Positions 55,694-64,000 of a stretch of 64,000 nucleotides of DNA are shown here, in pieces. Under the pieces are notes generated by a model. The model was not told the origin of the DNA. It worked only from the letters and a program-made list of their open reading frames with translations, and made no database searches. Made by a program: the position numbers and the translations under genes. Source of the DNA: Shimia isoporae. Lineage in GTDB: Bacteria; Pseudomonadota; Alphaproteobacteria; Rhodobacterales; Rhodobacteraceae. The DNA lies in the NCBI RefSeq assembly GCF_004346865.1, contig NZ_SMGR01000001.1:310001-374000 (forward strand), written 5' to 3'. Each line of letters begins with the position of its first letter. The first letter of the stretch is position 1.

Positions 55694-57052
55694 ATGACCG
55701 ACCTGAATTGTAAACTCCTTATCATCGGTGCTGGTCCTGGCGGTTATGTTTGCGCCATTCGTGCCGGGCAACTCGGCATCGACACGATTGTTGTCGACGC
55801 AGGTAAGCCGGGCGGCACGTGCCTCAATGTAGGCTGCATCCCGTCCAAGGCTTTGATCCATGCCGCTGACGAATTCCACAAAATCGCGCACGTGGGAGAA
55901 AGTCCCATAGGCATCTCAGCCGGTAAGCCAAAAATCGACATGGAGAAAACAATTGCCTGGAAAGATGGCATTGTTGACCGTCTGAACTCGGGTGTCGCGG
56001 GATTGATGAAGAAAGCTAAAGTGCGTTTTGTCACCGGACACGCCCGCTTTCTGGATGGCAAGACCGTCGAAGTGAAAAATGGAGACGAAACTCAGAGCAT
56101 CCGAGCCGAGTACATTGTGATTGCTTCGGGCTCCGCGCCAGTCGAGTTGCCCTTTTTGCCTTTTGGAGGGCCAATTCTATCTTCAACCGACGCCTTGGCT
56201 TTGACCGATGTGCCTGAAAGCGTTGCGGTTGTTGGCGGGGGGTACATCGGGCTTGAATTGGGTACGGTCTACGCCAAACTTGGCGCCAAAGTTACGGTGG
56301 TTGAAGCCGAGGAGCGCATACTACCGCTGTATGACGAAGCCTTAACAAAACCAGTGGTATCGCGTCTGGGGGCGTTGGGCGTCACACTGAAGACGGGCAC
56401 AAAGGCGCAAGGGTTTTCGGAAGGCGTTCTAGCCACCGACCAAGGGGAAGTTATTGCCGAAAAAGTGCTTGTGACGGTGGGGCGGCGGCCTCGCACAAGC
56501 GGCATCGGTATTGAGGAACTTGCCCTGACACAGGACGGCCCTTTCGTGAAGATCGACAAGTTTTGCCAAACCTCCATGCGTGGAATCTATGCCATCGGTG
56601 ACGTGACTGGTGAGCCCATGCTGGCGCACCGTGCCATGGCACAGGGTGAAATGGTTGCAGAACATGTCGCCGGGCATTCAGTGGAATGGGACAAAGTCGC
56701 TATGCCTGCGGTTTGTTTTACTGACCCGGAGGTCGTGAGTTGCGGGGCCCTGCCAGGCGAGATCGAAGGCACCAAAGCAAGCGAGTTTCCGTTCATGGCT
56801 AACGGGCGCGCGATGACCACTGAACGCGAGGACGGGTTCATCCGCGTAGTGTATCGCGAAGCTGACAATGCTGTGGTTGGTATCCAAGCTGTGGGTGCAG
56901 GAATCTCGGAGATGTCGGCAGTTTTCTCACTGGCGATCGAGATGGGGGCCTGTCTGGAAGACATCAGCGCCACCATTCATGCTCACCCGACGCAATCGGA
57001 AGGTCTGCAAGAAGCCTGCCTGCGGGCATTGGGCCAGGCGCTTCATATTTGA
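55694..57052 (+). CDS. lpdV: Dihydrolipoamide dehydrogenase E3
   Basis: A 452-residue flavoprotein. The FAD motif IIGAGPGGYVCAI is followed by the redox disulfide GGTCLNVGCIPSK (Cys43, Cys48). VVGGGYIGLELG binds NAD, and HAHPTQSEG near the C-terminus holds the catalytic His-Glu. It reoxidises the lipoyl arm of E2. Its start is immediately after the E2 stop. Confidence 0.92.
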   Translation: MTDLNCKLLIIGAGPGGYVCAIRAGQLGIDTIVVDAGKPGGTCLNVGCIPSKALIHAADEFHKIAHVGESPIGISAGKPKIDMEKTIAWKDGIVDRLNSGVAGLMKKAKVRFVTGHARFLDGKTVEVKNGDETQSIRAEYIVIASGSAPVELPFLPFGGPILSSTDALALTDVPESVAVVGGGYIGLELGTVYAKLGAKVTVVEAEERILPLYDEALTKPVVSRLGALGVTLKTGTKAQGFSEGVLATDQGEVIAEKVLVTVGRRPRTSGIGIEELALTQDGPFVKIDKFCQTSMRGIYAIGDVTGEPMLAHRAMAQGEMVAEHVAGHSVEWDKVAMPAVCFTDPEVVSCGALPGEIEGTKASEFPFMANGRAMTTEREDGFIRVVYREADNAVVGIQAVGAGISEMSAVFSLAIEMGACLEDISATIHAHPTQSEGLQEACLRALGQALHI

Positions 57053-57061
57053 GGAACGACA

Positions 57062-57096
57062 GTCGGGGCCGATGCTCTGCGACCCCGGCTTTTGTT
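57062..57096 (+). terminator. Terminator of the bkd operon
   Basis: GTCGGGG (57062-57068) pairs with CCCCGGC (57083-57089, one G-T pair), followed by TTTTGTTCT. It separates the operon from the convergent ABC exporter gene. Confidence 0.6.
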
Positions 57097-57116
57097 CTGT
57101 TGGAGGAGAAAAGGGC

Positions 57117-58910
57117 TTATTCGGCGGCGTCTTCGGAGGCCGACTTTTGTTTGTTCGTCCTGGAGAACTGCTGGTCATAGAGGGCGCGGAACGCGCCGTC
57201 TTTTTCGAGCAGCTCTGTAGCAACGCCTTGCTCCACCACAGCACCGTCTTTGACCACCACGATTTTGTCGGCGCCAAGGACAGTGGAAAGACGGTGTGCG
57301 ATAACGATCACGGTGACATCCCGGGTCAAAGTATCCAACGCGTCTTTCACCAGATTTTCGGACTCTGAATCGAGTGCGCTTGTGGCTTCGTCCAAGAGAA
57401 GAATGTCAGCTTTACGCAGCAAGGCACGCGCGATGGCAATACGCTGTTTTTGCCCGCCCGATAGAAAGGCGCCATTTTCGCCGACCTGCGTATCGTAGCC
57501 TTCGGGCAAGTCCGAGATAAACTCATGCGCGTGAGCGGCCTTTGCAGCCGCAACGATTTCTTCCTTCGTGGCGTCGGGAGCCGCGAAGCGAATGTTTTCT
57601 ATGACAGAAGTCGCGAAAAGGAAGGTTTCCTGGCCAACAAAGGAAATTCGGCTGCGCAAAGAGGCAAAGCTCGCGTGCTGGATGTTCTGTCCATCAATTT
57701 CGATTGTGCCGGTGTCTGGGTCATAAAACCTCATTATCAGGCCAAAAATGGTCGATTTACCGCCGCCGGATTGACCAACGAGCGCGGTAGTTTTTTTAGC
57801 CTCGAAAGCGAGATTGATATTGTCGATTACCGGGACGCCGCCGTTGTAACTAAACGTGACATCATTCATATTTATGTCGCCGTCGCCCTTTACCAGATCA
57901 CGTGCGTTCGGGCTCTCTTTGAGTGTGATGTCCTGATCTAAAAGACTGAAGAGCAGGCCAACGCCGACCATAAGAGCTTCAATTTGAACTCTCATTCTGG
58001 AAACCCTTTTTGCAGGCTCGTACGCCATCAAAAGAGCGGTAATAAAGGACATAAGCTGGCCGGCGGTGGGTGGCTCGGAGCCGCCAATACCTAAGGTGCT
58101 GACAACAAGTACGCCGGCGATCGCCGCACCTGCCAAAAGTTCCATAATCGGACCCGCAATGGACTGAAGGCGCACAATATCATTCGCGCGTTTCTCAACC
58201 TTTTTTACTGCGTCATCCATGCGCGCCATCATCCGGTCCTCTAGTGAGAACACCTTGATCACGCTAATGCCTGCCGATGTTTCTTGCAGAACTCGGATGA
58301 TCTCGATCATCGACTTGAATTCTGCCTGCATTATGTTGCGGACACCTTTGAGCAGGTAGCGCACCCCATATATGGCAATTGGCCCAACGATAAACACGAC
58401 ACCGGACAACAGTGGTTGCTGATAGAACATAACGGCTATCAAGCCGACCAACGTCAACGTGTCGCGCACAAAACCAGTTGCCAGTACATCGATCAAACCG
58501 CGCGCGGCTTGAGCACCATTTGTGGTACGCATCAAAATATTGGAAGATTCATTTCCTGAGAAGTACGACACGCCTTGGCGGAGTAATTTGCGATAGACCT
58601 TGGCTTGTTGGGTTGCGACAATGCGATTACCTGCGCGGGCTAGAAAAACCGATTGGGTGTATGACGCTATGGCTTTCACCAGAAATAGGCCGATGATCCC
58701 CAAGGCAATTACACGCGCCCACCTCCGGCTCTCGGGGCTGGTCATTGCGTCAACGGTGTACTCCATCATAAACGCAGCGCCAGCAGTAGCCGCCGCCACT
58801 GCGACCATGGCCAGAATCGCGACGGCGTAGTACTTACCTTGGGCTTTGAAGCTCTCGACCACGAGGCGGCCCATGTATCCGCTGCGCCATTTTCTCCAGG
58901 CTGCGATCAT
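57117..58910 (-). CDS. MsbA-like ABC exporter (fused membrane and ATPase domains)
   Basis: A 597-residue half-transporter from the ATG at 58910. Six membrane spans are followed by the nucleotide-binding domain with GQSGGGKST, LSGGQKQRIAIARALL and ADILLLDEATSALD. It works as a homodimer that flips lipids, lipid-linked compounds or drugs outward. The last residues are rich in Lys/Ser/Glu. No specific substrate is suggested by its neighbours. The 278-base gap upstream (58911-59188) shows no gene. Confidence 0.85.
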   Translation of the reverse strand: MIAAWRKWRSGYMGRLVVESFKAQGKYYAVAILAMVAVAAATAGAAFMMEYTVDAMTSPESRRWARVIALGIIGLFLVKAIASYTQSVFLARAGNRIVATQQAKVYRKLLRQGVSYFSGNESSNILMRTTNGAQAARGLIDVLATGFVRDTLTLVGLIAVMFYQQPLLSGVVFIVGPIAIYGVRYLLKGVRNIMQAEFKSMIEIIRVLQETSAGISVIKVFSLEDRMMARMDDAVKKVEKRANDIVRLQSIAGPIMELLAGAAIAGVLVVSTLGIGGSEPPTAGQLMSFITALLMAYEPAKRVSRMRVQIEALMVGVGLLFSLLDQDITLKESPNARDLVKGDGDINMNDVTFSYNGGVPVIDNINLAFEAKKTTALVGQSGGGKSTIFGLIMRFYDPDTGTIEIDGQNIQHASFASLRSRISFVGQETFLFATSVIENIRFAAPDATKEEIVAAAKAAHAHEFISDLPEGYDTQVGENGAFLSGGQKQRIAIARALLRKADILLLDEATSALDSESENLVKDALDTLTRDVTVIVIAHRLSTVLGADKIVVVKDGAVVEQGVATELLEKDGAFRALYDQQFSRTNKQKSASEDAAE

Positions 58911-59188
58911 TAAGTGCGTCTCCGGTCGATCAGTATTTTCGCTCGGTTCGTATCTTAGACTTACACGGCCCGAAAGGCAGATCCTGCATTTTTTTTGCGA
59001 CAAGAAATCGGTTTTCAAAGAACGTGTTTTTTGTGCCGTACTAATTAATCAAGGAAGTAATCGAAGAGAATTGGAAATCCAACACAAGAAGCAACTTTAA
59101 AATCCGGATTTCCGTAAGGGCATCCAGAAAACAGAAAAACTGCGAAAAGCGCTTTCCTAGCGGCGAGTAAGACATTGTGAAATTTCTG

Positions 59189-59800
59189 TTATGTTTTTCT
59201 CAACCCTTCCAGGTAGGAACGCGCAAGTTTTGCCAAAAGGGGATAGAATGCCGAACGGGTAGGGACCCTCTTGAAAGCAATTTCCCACCGCGGAAGCCAG
59301 TTCAGGAGTTCTGCGTCAATGAAGTCTTTCCAAGCAGGTTCCGGTTTTCCGGTGTCTGCTGACTGGAGCAACGCCGCAAGATACTCCAACTGGTAGGCTA
59401 TATGGTCGGCCGGTTCATTGGATTGCTGAGCGCGAGCCATTCCGCGTTCACGTAACAACACAAGCATTCTGTCATGTGTACGCCCAAACACCGTTCCGCC
59501 GTTTTCGGTGTACAGCCCAGCATAGGGCTGGGCGTTGTTCTGTTCCCCGAGCAAAAACAAAGCAGCAAAATCAGATGCCAAGACGCGTTGCGTGTTTGGC
59601 ATTTCGGCCAGTGTAGCCAACTCATTTTCAAAGTCACTTCGCAGAGAATCGATATCAGATATCTCTGAAATACGGTTGAGAAACGGATCCGCAGCGCCGG
59701 CGATGTAGGCCGCCAACTGTTCTTCAGTAACTTCCACGAAAAAAACTCCAGCCAGCCATCTACACAGGCTGGAGTCATCCAAATGTTCGGTGTCTTTCAT
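59189..59800 (-). CDS. torD: TorD-family chaperone for TMAO reductase
   Basis: A 203-residue all-helical protein. The EPADHIAYQLEYLAALL segment is the TorD/DmsD signature, and the FALLFL-like ASDFAALFLLG region fits the fold. It binds the twin-arginine leader of TorA and holds the apoenzyme until the molybdenum cofactor is inserted. It starts directly after the torA stop. Confidence 0.85.
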   Translation of the reverse strand: MKDTEHLDDSSLCRWLAGVFFVEVTEEQLAAYIAGAADPFLNRISEISDIDSLRSDFENELATLAEMPNTQRVLASDFAALFLLGEQNNAQPYAGLYTENGGTVFGRTHDRMLVLLRERGMARAQQSNEPADHIAYQLEYLAALLQSADTGKPEPAWKDFIDAELLNWLPRWEIAFKRVPTRSAFYPLLAKLARSYLEGLRKT

Positions 59801-62266
59801 TCAGAGCGAGACCTCGGTCGGTCCGCCGAAGGAAGTGACCGGAGGGGCGTCTCCCTCGAATTTCTCGATTTCAACCAGACAAGTGTTCGCCGAGGTCGCT
59901 TGCGAGAGTTTTGACGCTCCCACGTCAATCGTCAGAGTGTTGGGGTCCCCATATGTATCTAGAGCACCAATGCTTGCGTCGACGGGTCCATACCACGCGC
60001 CTTCATGAATACGGACGACGCCGGGTGCGTAGTCATCTGTTACCCGTGCACCTGCAAGGAGTTGGCCGCGATCATTGAAGACGCGGACGATATCGCCGTC
60101 CTCGATCCCACGCGCGGCAGCGTCTTCGGGGCTCATGTAGATAGGCTCTCGGCCTTGAACGGCGTAGGTCGCACGATATTCGTCAGATTCACACATCTGC
60201 GAGTGGAGACGCTGGTCCGGATGGCACGATTGTAGCCAGATCGGGTATTTGTCCGACATCGGTCCGCCATGTGATCGTTCGACCTTTTCCATCCACTTCG
60301 GGTGCGCCCCGCAGTCGTCGTATCCGAATTTTTCAATCGTGCGGCTCGAGATCTCGATAAAGCCCGAGGGCGTGCCAAGAGCATTGATTTCAGGGTCTTC
60401 TCGGAAGTCCGCGTGACGGGTCCAGTTTTCACCGCGATCAAATTTGACGATGCCTTGTTCCCAGAACTCTTCGAAAGAAGGCATGTCAAAACGACCCTCA
60501 TTAGCCGAACGTGTGGTTTCGTAGGTCTGTTTGACCCACTCCATTTCGGTCATGCCCCGCGTGTATTCTTCGCTGCGCCCGAAGCGTTTGGTCAGGCCAG
60601 CAAAGATTTCGAAGTCCGTTTTCGAGTGATAAAGCGGATCGATCAGCTTGTGCATCGCGATGACGCCTGTGTTGGAATATCCTCCAAAGGTATCGAGGTC
60701 ATTTCGCTCGAACTGGGTGCAGGCCGGGAGCACAAGATCGGCGTGACGACAAGTTGCGGTCCACGCGTAGTCGATAGCGATAACCGTTTCCAGTTGCTGG
60801 AACGCCTTGCGCATTTTGTTGCGGTCCTGATGGTGATGCCACGGATTACAGCCCGTGTAGACCGCCATACGCACGTCGGGGAAGGTGATTTCATGCCCGT
60901 TGTGCTGAATTTTGCCACCCGGGTTCAGCAACATATCAACCCAGCGCGCCACCGGGATGACGGCGCTTGCCCCGTTGAAATTTGTGTTGTCGTGCTCTGG
61001 TACTTTACCCAGATCGAGGTTGAGCGGGAATGCGCCCGGCATGCTGGCGCCGGTTTGAGGAACGCCAATTCCACTGTAGTGGTGAGAGTAACTCACTCCG
61101 CCGCCAGGCAAGCCGATCTGGCCGAGCATGGCAGCAATAATTGTGCCCATCCAGTATGGTTGTTCACCGTGTTGCTGACGTTGAACCGACCAGCCGAACA
61201 GAAGTTGAGTACGACCGCCGGCCATGATACGGGCAAAGTCGCGAATTTTGTCTGCATCAACACCACAGATAGGTGCAGCCCATTCAGGCGTTTTCTCGAC
61301 ACCGTCCTCTGCCTCACCCTGCACGTATGCAAGGAAACGTTCGAAGCCCAGAGTATAGATGTTCAGGAACTCTTCGTCATGCAAACCCTCGTTATAAAGG
61401 GTGTGTGCGATGGCGAGCATGAAAGCCACGTCGGTTTGCGGGTTCACATAGAATTGCTCCGCGCCAACATGTTTGTTGGTTTTGGTGCGGACCGGATCCA
61501 CGCTGATGACACGCAGTTCGCCAGCGGCGATTTTGTCACGCATCTCGTCGAAATACTCCAGCGACTCGTGCGTCTCGCAAGTCCAGCCAACCTGAAGGTT
61601 TTTCATCGGGTCTGTCGCCCACATGACGATGGTATCCGCGTTCTCGAGGATCACGGGCCAGCTTGTGCCTTGCGAATACACTTCTGTGTTGCCGATGACG
61701 TAGGGCAGGATGGTTTGACCGGCACCTGTCGAATAGTCGCCCACTTTGCGGACATAGTTGCCATGCATGCCGACACCGCGGTTCATGTGGTTGATGCATG
61801 TGTGGAACATGCCCGTTTGGCGCCATCCGGTAGCGCCGGCAAAGAGGCCGGAAGGACCATAGGTGTTCTGGATGCGCTCCAGCTCTTCATAGAACAGGTC
61901 GAGCGCTTCGTCCCATGTGATGCGCACGTATCGGTTGTCGCCGCGTGTTGTGCGGTCTGCGTTCTCGCGATTATCGAGCCAGTCCGCTCGCGCCATCGGG
62001 TATTTAATGCGAGACGGGTTGTAGATAACGCCCTTGATCCCCTTGACCATGTCGGTGGGGTTTGGATCGTTTTCGTATGGCTTGATCTCGGCAACTTTGC
62101 CGCCTTTGACCAGCGCTTCGATTGCTCCCCAATGAGAACCGGTCAGACGCCAGGTGCCTGCGCTGCTTGTGGCGGCTTCAGCTGATTTTGTAAGCAGGCT
62201 CGGTCCCAGCAACGACGACGCCGCGCTGGCTGCCAAACCTTTCAGAACTGTACGACGAGTTGTCAT
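59801..62266 (-). CDS. torA: Periplasmic trimethylamine-N-oxide reductase
   Basis: An 821-residue molybdopterin enzyme of the DMSO reductase family. The leader [14 protein letters not shown] has a twin-arginine motif and a cleavage site near KSAEAATS. Ser179 in VGDYSTGAG is the expected molybdenum ligand. [14 protein letters not shown] and [12 protein letters not shown] are characteristic of the TorA/DorA group. It reduces TMAO (or DMSO) to the amine during anaerobic respiration, with electrons from TorC. Confidence 0.92.
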   Translation of the reverse strand: MTTRRTVLKGLAASAASSLLGPSLLTKSAEAATSSAGTWRLTGSHWGAIEALVKGGKVAEIKPYENDPNPTDMVKGIKGVIYNPSRIKYPMARADWLDNRENADRTTRGDNRYVRITWDEALDLFYEELERIQNTYGPSGLFAGATGWRQTGMFHTCINHMNRGVGMHGNYVRKVGDYSTGAGQTILPYVIGNTEVYSQGTSWPVILENADTIVMWATDPMKNLQVGWTCETHESLEYFDEMRDKIAAGELRVISVDPVRTKTNKHVGAEQFYVNPQTDVAFMLAIAHTLYNEGLHDEEFLNIYTLGFERFLAYVQGEAEDGVEKTPEWAAPICGVDADKIRDFARIMAGGRTQLLFGWSVQRQQHGEQPYWMGTIIAAMLGQIGLPGGGVSYSHHYSGIGVPQTGASMPGAFPLNLDLGKVPEHDNTNFNGASAVIPVARWVDMLLNPGGKIQHNGHEITFPDVRMAVYTGCNPWHHHQDRNKMRKAFQQLETVIAIDYAWTATCRHADLVLPACTQFERNDLDTFGGYSNTGVIAMHKLIDPLYHSKTDFEIFAGLTKRFGRSEEYTRGMTEMEWVKQTYETTRSANEGRFDMPSFEEFWEQGIVKFDRGENWTRHADFREDPEINALGTPSGFIEISSRTIEKFGYDDCGAHPKWMEKVERSHGGPMSDKYPIWLQSCHPDQRLHSQMCESDEYRATYAVQGREPIYMSPEDAAARGIEDGDIVRVFNDRGQLLAGARVTDDYAPGVVRIHEGAWYGPVDASIGALDTYGDPNTLTIDVGASKLSQATSANTCLVEIEKFEGDAPPVTSFGGPTEVSL

Positions 62267-62275
62267 AGCAATCTC

Positions 62276-63460
62276 CTAGTGCGAGTCGTTGAAGTCGGAC
62301 GAGTGGTTCTGCAGATAACTCAAAACAAGCTCCTGCTCGACGGCGTCCATATTGGTGAAGCCGACCATTCCGTTGAATTGGGCTGGCCATGCATTGGCAG
62401 TGAAGTGCTCGGGGTCGGGTTGCGCGTGGCAGGTGCTGCACGAGGATTGGTAGCTTTCACTTGCCACATTCCAGAGTTGCTCGACATCCGCCACAAACCC
62501 ACTTGCCGGCGCCCAGAGCGAAGTTTTTACCTCAACCCAGTCCAGACCAGTGTTGTCGTCGTTTTGAGGTTCGCCCGCAGAGATCAGCTCCGCATTCTGA
62601 GCGGTGTCGCGTTCCAGAACCGCGATGCGCATATTGCGACCAAAGTCAGCATATAGAACCCGCCCATAACCTTTGTCCTTGCGCCAGGCGGAAATATCGA
62701 GCCGCACCTTGTCGCCCTGAACTTCAGCTACTTCGACGCGGGCGGCCATGCCAAGGTTTCCGGCGGGGGTGGTAAACTCAGAATCCTCGTATAGCTCGAC
62801 AGGTTTGTAGGAGAAGTAGTCCTCTCCGGCGCTGAGGGAGCTTGCCGCGCGGCCGTCGAGGGTTGCTACCACAGGGCTGGTACCCTCGCCGCGTTCCGGC
62901 AATTCGTGCGCAATACCTTTATGGCATTGGATACAGCCGGTGTTCAGCTCTGCAGCGGGTTTCATATAAAACTGCGCCTCGGCTGACATCTCATCCCAAT
63001 TCATGCTGTCGTAGTCGTGGCAGTTGCGGCACTCCAGCGAGTTGTTCGCTTCGAGGCGAGCCCATTCATGGCGTGCGAGTTCCTCGCGCTTTGCCAAAAA
63101 CTTCTCACGGGTGTTGATGGTGCCGAAAATGGCGCCCCAGACTTCTTTTGAGGCCTGCATTTTCCGAGCGATCTTGTTGGTCCATTCATGTGGAACGTGG
63201 CAGTCCGGGCAAGTGGCCCTTACGCCGGTCCGGTTTTCCCAATGGACGGTCTGTTGCAACTCGACATACACGTTGTCGCGCATTTCGTGGCAGCTGATGC
63301 AAAACTCTTCGGTGTTGGTGGCTTCGAGCGCGGTGTTGAAACCACCCCAGAACAGAATGCCGGTGATAAAGCCGCCGATCGACAGAACCCCAAGACTAAT
63401 TGTGGCTGGCGGACGCTTTAGAACCGTCCAGAAATTCTTGATTGCTTTCCAAATGCCCAT
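62276..63460 (-). CDS. torC: Membrane-anchored pentahaem cytochrome c
   Basis: A 394-residue NapC/NirT-type cytochrome. One N-terminal membrane span (about residues 20-40) anchors it. Four CxxCH sites in the first half (at 54, 84, 144 and 176) form the NapC-like part. A fifth, CSTCH at 341, lies in the C-terminal TorC-specific domain. It passes electrons from the quinol pool to TorA. The gene is nine bases upstream of torA. Confidence 0.92.
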   Translation of the reverse strand: MGIWKAIKNFWTVLKRPPATISLGVLSIGGFITGILFWGGFNTALEATNTEEFCISCHEMRDNVYVELQQTVHWENRTGVRATCPDCHVPHEWTNKIARKMQASKEVWGAIFGTINTREKFLAKREELARHEWARLEANNSLECRNCHDYDSMNWDEMSAEAQFYMKPAAELNTGCIQCHKGIAHELPERGEGTSPVVATLDGRAASSLSAGEDYFSYKPVELYEDSEFTTPAGNLGMAARVEVAEVQGDKVRLDISAWRKDKGYGRVLYADFGRNMRIAVLERDTAQNAELISAGEPQNDDNTGLDWVEVKTSLWAPASGFVADVEQLWNVASESYQSSCSTCHAQPDPEHFTANAWPAQFNGMVGFTNMDAVEQELVLSYLQNHSSDFNDSH

Positions 63461-63541
63461 AGCGTGGCTCCTGTGCGAAGAGGTCTCGCGTATTCAATGC
63501 TGCGCCCCGTCCGCGTGGGCGGACAGAAGGTGACAAAGTTG

Positions 63542-63715
63542 TCAGAATTTTACGGTTGGTGGCCCGTTGATTATGTGGCTGATCCAAACGACCAACCCCC
63601 ACGTACCCACAAAAGCAATCGCAAGCGCGGGAAGGATTACCAGCGTCAAAATTAGAAAAGTCGTCCACTCCCGCCGTCGAGAAGGGGCGGGCGTTTCGTC
63701 AGAACTTACATTCAT
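63542..63715 (-). CDS. torE: TorE/NapE-family small membrane protein
   Basis: A 57-codon gene read directly on the minus strand, from ATG at 63715 to TGA at 63542. The peptide has a charged N-terminus (TPAPSRRREW), one long membrane segment and the ending HIINGPPTVKF, typical of NapE/TorE. These tiny proteins accompany periplasmic nitrate or TMAO reductase operons, with an accessory and still unclear role. It lies about 80 bases before torC and opens the operon torE-torC-torA-torD. Confidence 0.8.
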   Translation of the reverse strand: MNVSSDETPAPSRRREWTTFLILTLVILPALAIAFVGTWGLVVWISHIINGPPTVKF

Positions 63716-63753
63716 TGCAAAGCCTCTGAGGATAAATCGGTTTCAATGAATGT
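63708..63753. promoter_or_regulatory. Inverted repeat at the tor promoter
   Basis: ACATTCATTG (63708-63717) and CAATGAATGT (63744-63753) are perfect inverse copies separated by 26 bases. Both contain the TTCAT core that also occurs in the tor boxes of E. coli TorR. One arm overlaps the torE start codon, so binding might also affect translation. It may be a regulator site or only a chance dyad. Confidence 0.45.
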
Positions 63754-63894
63754 AGTGTGCAAGGCGGTTTGCCTTTGCGTCAAGGGTTTGTTCCAACAGG
63801 CCCCTTCAACTTTTTTGTCTTTTTATCCCAAAGATTTGCCGGACGAATACGGAAAAGAGATCGCTTTTCTCGCAGCAAAAGTTGGCGCTTCGAG

Positions 63895-64000
63895 TTATAT
63901 GAGGGCGAGCCCCTGCGCGTCGAACATGTGCAACATCTCTTGTGGTGCCGACAGACCGAATGCATCGCCCGGGCGACAATCCGCGGTGCCGTTGACGCGC
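63895..64000 (-). CDS. C-terminal end of a sugar-ABC ATPase (cut by the window end)
   Basis: The minus-strand frame ending with TAA at 63895-63897 reads ...DCRPGDAFGLSAPQEM, LHMFDAQGLALI. This HxFD-x-x-G-x-xL ending is typical of the regulatory domain of MalK/UgpC-type ATPases. Only about 35 codons lie in the window. The gap 63754-63894 shows no gene. Confidence 0.65.
   Translation of the reverse strand, partial: RVNGTADCRPGDAFGLSAPQEMLHMFDAQGLALI

Noticed and set aside
60302-62185. 627-codon open frame on the plus strand
   Set aside because: It runs antisense through torA, whose domain motifs and leader are unmistakable. It has no ribosome site or known domain.
63780-63965. 61-codon minus-strand frame near the window end
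   Set aside because: It overlaps, in another frame, the clear C-terminal end of a MalK-type ATPase and has no family features.

Overview
The window looks like a piece of a marine alphaproteobacterium of the Roseobacter/Rhodobacteraceae type. This is an inference from the gene content: four secondary or ABC uptake systems with periplasmic receptors (three of them TRAP), paired sulfatases with their own maturase, a branched-chain 2-oxoacid dehydrogenase set, and a TMAO reductase operon. No rRNA, tRNA or CRISPR was seen. Two genes are cut by the window edges.

Region A (about 1-13.1 kb) is visibly richer in A/T than the rest. It holds one long, tightly overlapped operon (639-13135): an acyl carrier protein, a ketosynthase-like subunit without catalytic residues, a true ketosynthase, a ketoreductase, one clear and one possible hot-dog dehydratase, two PaaK-like adenylating enzymes, a nicotianamine-synthase-like enzyme, an arylamine N-acetyltransferase homologue, an ATP-grasp ligase, a CrtI-like FAD oxidoreductase and two small membrane proteins. 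I read it as a discrete, highly reducing type II PKS-like pathway for an amide-linked polyene or acyl product, and as the best candidate for an undescribed system. A decayed IS5-family element and about 0.8 kb of unassigned DNA follow it.

Region B (14.4-29.9 kb) reads as a sulfated-sugar utilisation locus. Two Cys-type sulfatases and a formylglycine-generating enzyme would remove sulfate. An ABC sugar importer, an SDR dehydrogenase, an SMP-30 lactonase, two enolase-superfamily dehydratase/isomerases, an aldehyde dehydrogenase and a DgoK-type kinase would import and degrade the sugar. A GntR/FCD regulator sits inside, and a shared GTAC-centred motif lies in all three divergent promoter regions. 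The expected aldolase is absent where an intact IS6-family element begins.

Region C (30.8-49.6 kb) lies between that intact IS6 element and a decayed copy of it. It carries three TRAP systems, an intradiol ring-cleavage dioxygenase, OsmC, a nitroreductase, YciI, malonyl-CoA decarboxylase, a GlcG-like protein, two cupins, a GST, a homocitrate/isopropylmalate-synthase-like enzyme, a TauE-like exporter and a second GntR/FCD regulator. A palindrome built on ATCGAT recurs in the intergenic regions of this block, often next to a likely -10 element, which suggests one local regulon.

Region D (50.4-64 kb) is more ordinary: glycerate 2-kinase, the bkd E1alpha/E1beta/E2/E3 operon, an MsbA-like ABC exporter, and torECAD for TMAO respiration, including a 57-codon torE. 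The 3' end of a sugar-ABC ATPase gene closes the window.
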